Assembly (NCBI GenBank): GCA_009919985.1
Contig: RGAX01000125.1
Coordinates: 1-7,921 of the forward strand
Direction: 5' to 3'
Source: Opitutaceae bacterium
GTDB taxonomy: Bacteria; Verrucomicrobiota; Verrucomicrobiia; Opitutales; Opitutaceae
Length of the DNA: 7,921 nt
Under the pieces are notes generated by a model. The model was not told the origin of the DNA. It did not search any database and saw only the letters and a program-made list of their open reading frames with translations. This document shows, piece by piece, positions 5,788 through 7,921 of this stretch. A program made the translations under genes and the position numbers. Position 1 is the stretch's first letter, and every line of letters starts with the position of its first letter.

Positions 5788-7134
5788 TTAGGCGACGCGT
5801 TCGACGATCAAGGGAGGTGGAGTCGGACGCTTCGGCGCGAGCCGGTAGGCGTTCTTGAAATGCTCCAATGCCTGTTCGAGCTTCGACTCATCGTTATAAT
5901 GAATCATCATAAGCGGCTCACCCTGTTTAACTTGAGTGCCGACCTTCTTGATTTCCGAAACGCCAACTGAGTGGTCGATCTTGTCGTTAGAATTTTCTTT
6001 GCCTGCGCCGAGTAGATGGACGCCACGAGCGATCATGGCAGCGTTAATCGTGTGCACGTAGCCGCGTTTGGGCGCGGGGAGCTTGCGGATGTGTTTGGCC
6101 GCGGGGAATTTTTCTGGATGATCGATGAACGAGGTGTCGCCACCTTGCGCCTTGATCAGATCCTTGAATTTCTCGAGGGCGGAGCCGTCGGTCAGATGAC
6201 GTTGGACGGTCTGCTTGGCGGAGAGCGTGGAGCCCGCCACACCGGCGAGACGGACGATTTCCATACCGAGCTTAAGAACGAGTTCCTTCATGTCCTCGGG
6301 ACCTTCACCCTTGAGCAGGGCGATGGCTTCTTTGATTTCGAGCGAGGTACCCACGGTGTCGCCCAAGGGCTGGTTCATGTCGGTGACTAGGGCGACGCAG
6401 CGCCGCTTCATAGAGCGACCCACGCGCGTCATGGAACGAGCGAGTTGTTTGGCTTGCTCGAGATCCTTGATGAAAGAGCCATTGCCCCACTTCACGTCGA
6501 TCACGAGGCCTTCAGAGCCCTCGGCTAATTTCTTGGAAAGTACGCTGCCCGTGATGAGGGGCAAGCTAGGGATCGTGCCGGTCTCTTTGCGGAGCGCATA
6601 GAGTTTGGCGTCAGCTGGGGCGAGATCGGTAGTTTGGGCGATGATGGCGCCGCCGATTTTCGCCAACTGCGAGGCGAATTGCTCATTCGAAAGCTGGCTC
6701 TTGAAGCCTGGGACCGAGGCTAATTTCTCGAGTGTATTAATGATGTAGTCGTGTTCAACGCCGCACATCATGGGAACGACAACGCCCGCCGCCATGGCGA
6801 GGGGGACGAGCACTAGGGAGGTTTTATCGCCGACGCCGCCCGTGGAATATTTGTCGATCTTGGGCTTGGCGATATGAGAAAGGTCGATCACCTCGCCGGA
6901 GAGCATCATCTCTTCGGTCAAGTCGGCCGTCTCTTGGGCAGACATGCCGGAGAAGTAAATCGCCATAGCCAGCGCGGCGAGCTGATGTTGCGGCATTTCC
7001 CCGTCGAGCGTGCTGTCGATGATGAATCGAATCTCTTCTTGGGTGAATTCGCCGCCGTCGCGTTTCTTTTCGATAAGAAACTCAAACGTGGGCTTGATGA
7101 AACGACGTGCTGGGATTTTGCGTTTGCTGCTCAT
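5788..7134 (-). CDS. Divergent pyrimidine-nucleoside / thymidine phosphorylase family protein
   Basis: The fold family is that of DeoA/Pdp, which cleave pyrimidine nucleosides with phosphate for salvage. At 448 aa it is close to E. coli DeoA (440) and carries about 11 extra N-terminal residues. Every active-site position I could place aligns to E. coli numbering plus 11 without a gap. Conserved are Lys95, Ser97, Ser106 and Thr134 (phosphate contacts) and Arg182, Ser197 and Lys201 (base contacts). DVKWGNGSF (213-221), TDMNQPLG (251-258) and the C-terminal domain (about 350-440, DKIDHSVG) are typical. Odd: the catalytic His85 position is Tyr96 (DKYSTGG), the Ser113 position is Cys124, and the usual RGLGHTGG loop reads VEHDYIIN (126-133). 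Reading the other frames there gives no lost motif, so this is not a frameshift. Activity and substrate are therefore uncertain. Divergent from argS; no Shine-Dalgarno. Confidence 0.88.
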   Translation of the reverse strand: MSSKRKIPARRFIKPTFEFLIEKKRDGGEFTQEEIRFIIDSTLDGEMPQHQLAALAMAIYFSGMSAQETADLTEEMMLSGEVIDLSHIAKPKIDKYSTGGVGDKTSLVLVPLAMAAGVVVPMMCGVEHDYIINTLEKLASVPGFKSQLSNEQFASQLAKIGGAIIAQTTDLAPADAKLYALRKETGTIPSLPLITGSVLSKKLAEGSEGLVIDVKWGNGSFIKDLEQAKQLARSMTRVGRSMKRRCVALVTDMNQPLGDTVGTSLEIKEAIALLKGEGPEDMKELVLKLGMEIVRLAGVAGSTLSAKQTVQRHLTDGSALEKFKDLIKAQGGDTSFIDHPEKFPAAKHIRKLPAPKRGYVHTINAAMIARGVHLLGAGKENSNDKIDHSVGVSEIKKVGTQVKQGEPLMMIHYNDESKLEQALEHFKNAYRLAPKRPTPPPLIVERVA

Positions 7135-7318
7135 GGAATGATTTAGCGTATAAGGGAAGAACTGCCCGAGACCTTGAAAAGGTCGCGACTAAAGCGCTTC
7201 CAGCCTAAAAGTCGAGGCTGAACTGCCAAGGCTCCGAGCGAGCTTCGCCTTGGCCTCTAAAGAGCCTCGCCGCACTCCACGCTTGCCCGCCCGCCCACCA
7301 CCCCCCTCAAGTGAGGCG
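7135..7318. other. Hairpin-rich divergent intergenic region (phosphorylase / argS)
   Basis: This 184-bp gap must hold the start signals of both flanking genes. Three inverted repeats are visible: GACCTT/AAGGTC (7170-7175/7179-7184, loop GAA), CAGCCT/AGGCTG (7201-7206/7215-7220) and GCCAAGGC/GCCTTGGC (7225-7232/7247-7254, 14-nt loop). A minus-strand TTATAC near 7149-7154 could be a -10 box for the phosphorylase but would leave a leader of under 10 nt; no good -35 is seen. No convincing sigma70 promoter for argS was found. No small ORF here is convincing. Confidence 0.4.
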
Positions 7319-7921
7319 ATGCACGTATCGTTTGACCTTGCCGCTGCGCTCGATGCAGCCCTCAGAACTGCCGCAGCCAGCGCCCAACTGGAGAGCGAGG
7401 GATTTAACCCTGAGTTACGCACAGCTGACCCGCGGCACGGCGATTTTCAGGCCAACGGGGTGCTCGCCTACGCGAAAGCCCGCAAGCTCAACCCACGCGC
7501 CGTCGCCGAACAGCTCGTCGCCGCCCTCCCCGCAGCTACCCTAGAATTCTGCACCGCCACCATCGCAGGTCCGGGTTTCATCAACTTTACCCTCACCCCG
7601 ACCGCCCTGCTCGCCTGGATTCATGCCCAAGGCTCGGTCGCCCAAATCAAAGCCGGGGCCGCTTCCCTGCACCACGGGCATCGCTACGTCGTTGATTTCA
7701 GTTCCCCCAACACCGCTAAACAACTCCATGTCGGCCACGTACGCGGGATGGTAATTGGCGAAGCCATTTGTCGCCTCCTCGCCTTCTGCGGCGCCGAAGT
7801 CATTCGCGATAATCACATTGGCGACTGGGGCACCCAGTTCGGAAAACTGATATGGGGCTACAAACACCTCCTCGACGCCGCGGCGCTCAGCAACGATCCG
7901 CTCGAAGAACTCGAGCGGATT
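7319..7921 (+). CDS. argS: Arginyl-tRNA synthetase, N-terminal part (cut by the window edge)
   Basis: Class I aminoacyl-tRNA synthetase that charges tRNA-Arg with arginine using ATP. The first 201 codons are present and the frame stays open to the last base; a full ArgS is about 550-600 aa. The ArgS-specific N-terminal (Add-1) domain shows GDFQANG (41-47) and IAGPGFINF (82-90). The catalytic core begins with VDFSSPNTAKQLHVGHVRG (125-143), where HVGH (137-140) is the class I HIGH motif, then RDNHIGDWGTQFGKLI (163-178), a strongly conserved ArgS block. The KMSK-type region and anticodon-binding domain lie beyond the window. The ATG at 7319 agrees with the family start. A GAGG at 7313-7316 precedes it by only 2 nt, too close for a normal ribosome binding site. 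The upstream region contains several hairpins. Confidence 0.97.
   Translation, partial: MHVSFDLAAALDAALRTAAASAQLESEGFNPELRTADPRHGDFQANGVLAYAKARKLNPRAVAEQLVAALPAATLEFCTATIAGPGFINFTLTPTALLAWIHAQGSVAQIKAGAASLHHGHRYVVDFSSPNTAKQLHVGHVRGMVIGEAICRLLAFCGAEVIRDNHIGDWGTQFGKLIWGYKHLLDAAALSNDPLEELERI

Noticed and set aside
6741..6770. A compensated frameshift explaining the lost glycine-rich loop of the phosphorylase
   Set aside because: Translating the other two frames over this stretch does not recover GRGLGHTGG, and the alignment is gap-free on both sides. The change is true divergence rather than an indel pair.
7135..7318. T-box or other known amino acid-sensing riboswitch upstream of argS
   Set aside because: No T-box consensus, specifier loop arrangement or terminator/antiterminator with a U-run is visible. 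Only simple inverted repeats are present.
1..7921. Mobile elements, CRISPR arrays, tRNA or rRNA genes, toxin-antitoxin or defence genes
   Set aside because: No transposase, integrase, direct-repeat array, cloverleaf-like sequence or defence domain was recognised. Coding is dense with housekeeping genes and composition appears even throughout.

Overview
This window looks like ordinary chromosome from a Gram-negative bacterium, most likely of the Verrucomicrobiota (Opitutales-like). That placement is inferred from three things: moderately high GC, a bifunctional LpxC-FabZ protein directly followed by lpxA (known mainly from Bacteroidota, Chlorobi and Verrucomicrobia-type genomes), and start codons that almost never carry a Shine-Dalgarno sequence. 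There is no sign of a mobile element, phage, CRISPR array, tRNA or rRNA. Every gene of convincing length can be assigned to a family.

Layout, left to right. (1) 1-1861, plus strand: an RlmI-type 23S rRNA cytosine methyltransferase, cut by the left edge, then a beta-carbonic anhydrase 18 bp downstream. (2) 1922-1956: a symmetric terminator shared with the convergent efp gene. (3) 1976-2533, minus strand: elongation factor P, with a promoter at about 2580-2608 inside the 138-bp gap to the divergent lipid A genes. (4) 2672-4793, plus strand: the lpxC-fabZ fusion and lpxA, 7 bp apart, probably ending at a hairpin plus T-run at 4811-4847. (5) 4836-5615, minus strand: a DUF971 (GBBH-like N-terminal domain) protein followed after 15 bp by hisI. 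(6) 5720-7134, minus strand: a pyrimidine-nucleoside/thymidine phosphorylase family protein followed by an 18-bp perfect palindrome and a strong terminator. (7) 7135-7318: a hairpin-rich divergent intergenic region. (8) 7319-7921, plus strand: the N-terminal 201 codons of arginyl-tRNA synthetase, cut by the right edge.

The genes are mostly housekeeping: rRNA modification, translation (EF-P, ArgS), CO2/bicarbonate balance, the first committed steps of lipid A synthesis, histidine synthesis and nucleoside salvage. LpxC-FabZ and LpxA form a functional set. LpxA and FabZ both use (R)-3-hydroxyacyl-ACP, and LpxC deacetylates the LpxA product, so the cluster sets the split of acyl chains between lipid A and phospholipid.

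No new multi-gene system is evident. The most notable observation is in the phosphorylase. The protein aligns without gaps to E. coli DeoA numbering at every active-site position I could place, yet the catalytic His85 position is Tyr96, Ser113 is Cys124, and the glycine-rich loop (RGLGHTGG in typical members) is replaced by VEHDYIIN. Smaller points are an EF-P whose loop tip is Asn rather than the modifiable Lys or Arg, and an alanine at the acyl-chain ruler position of LpxA.
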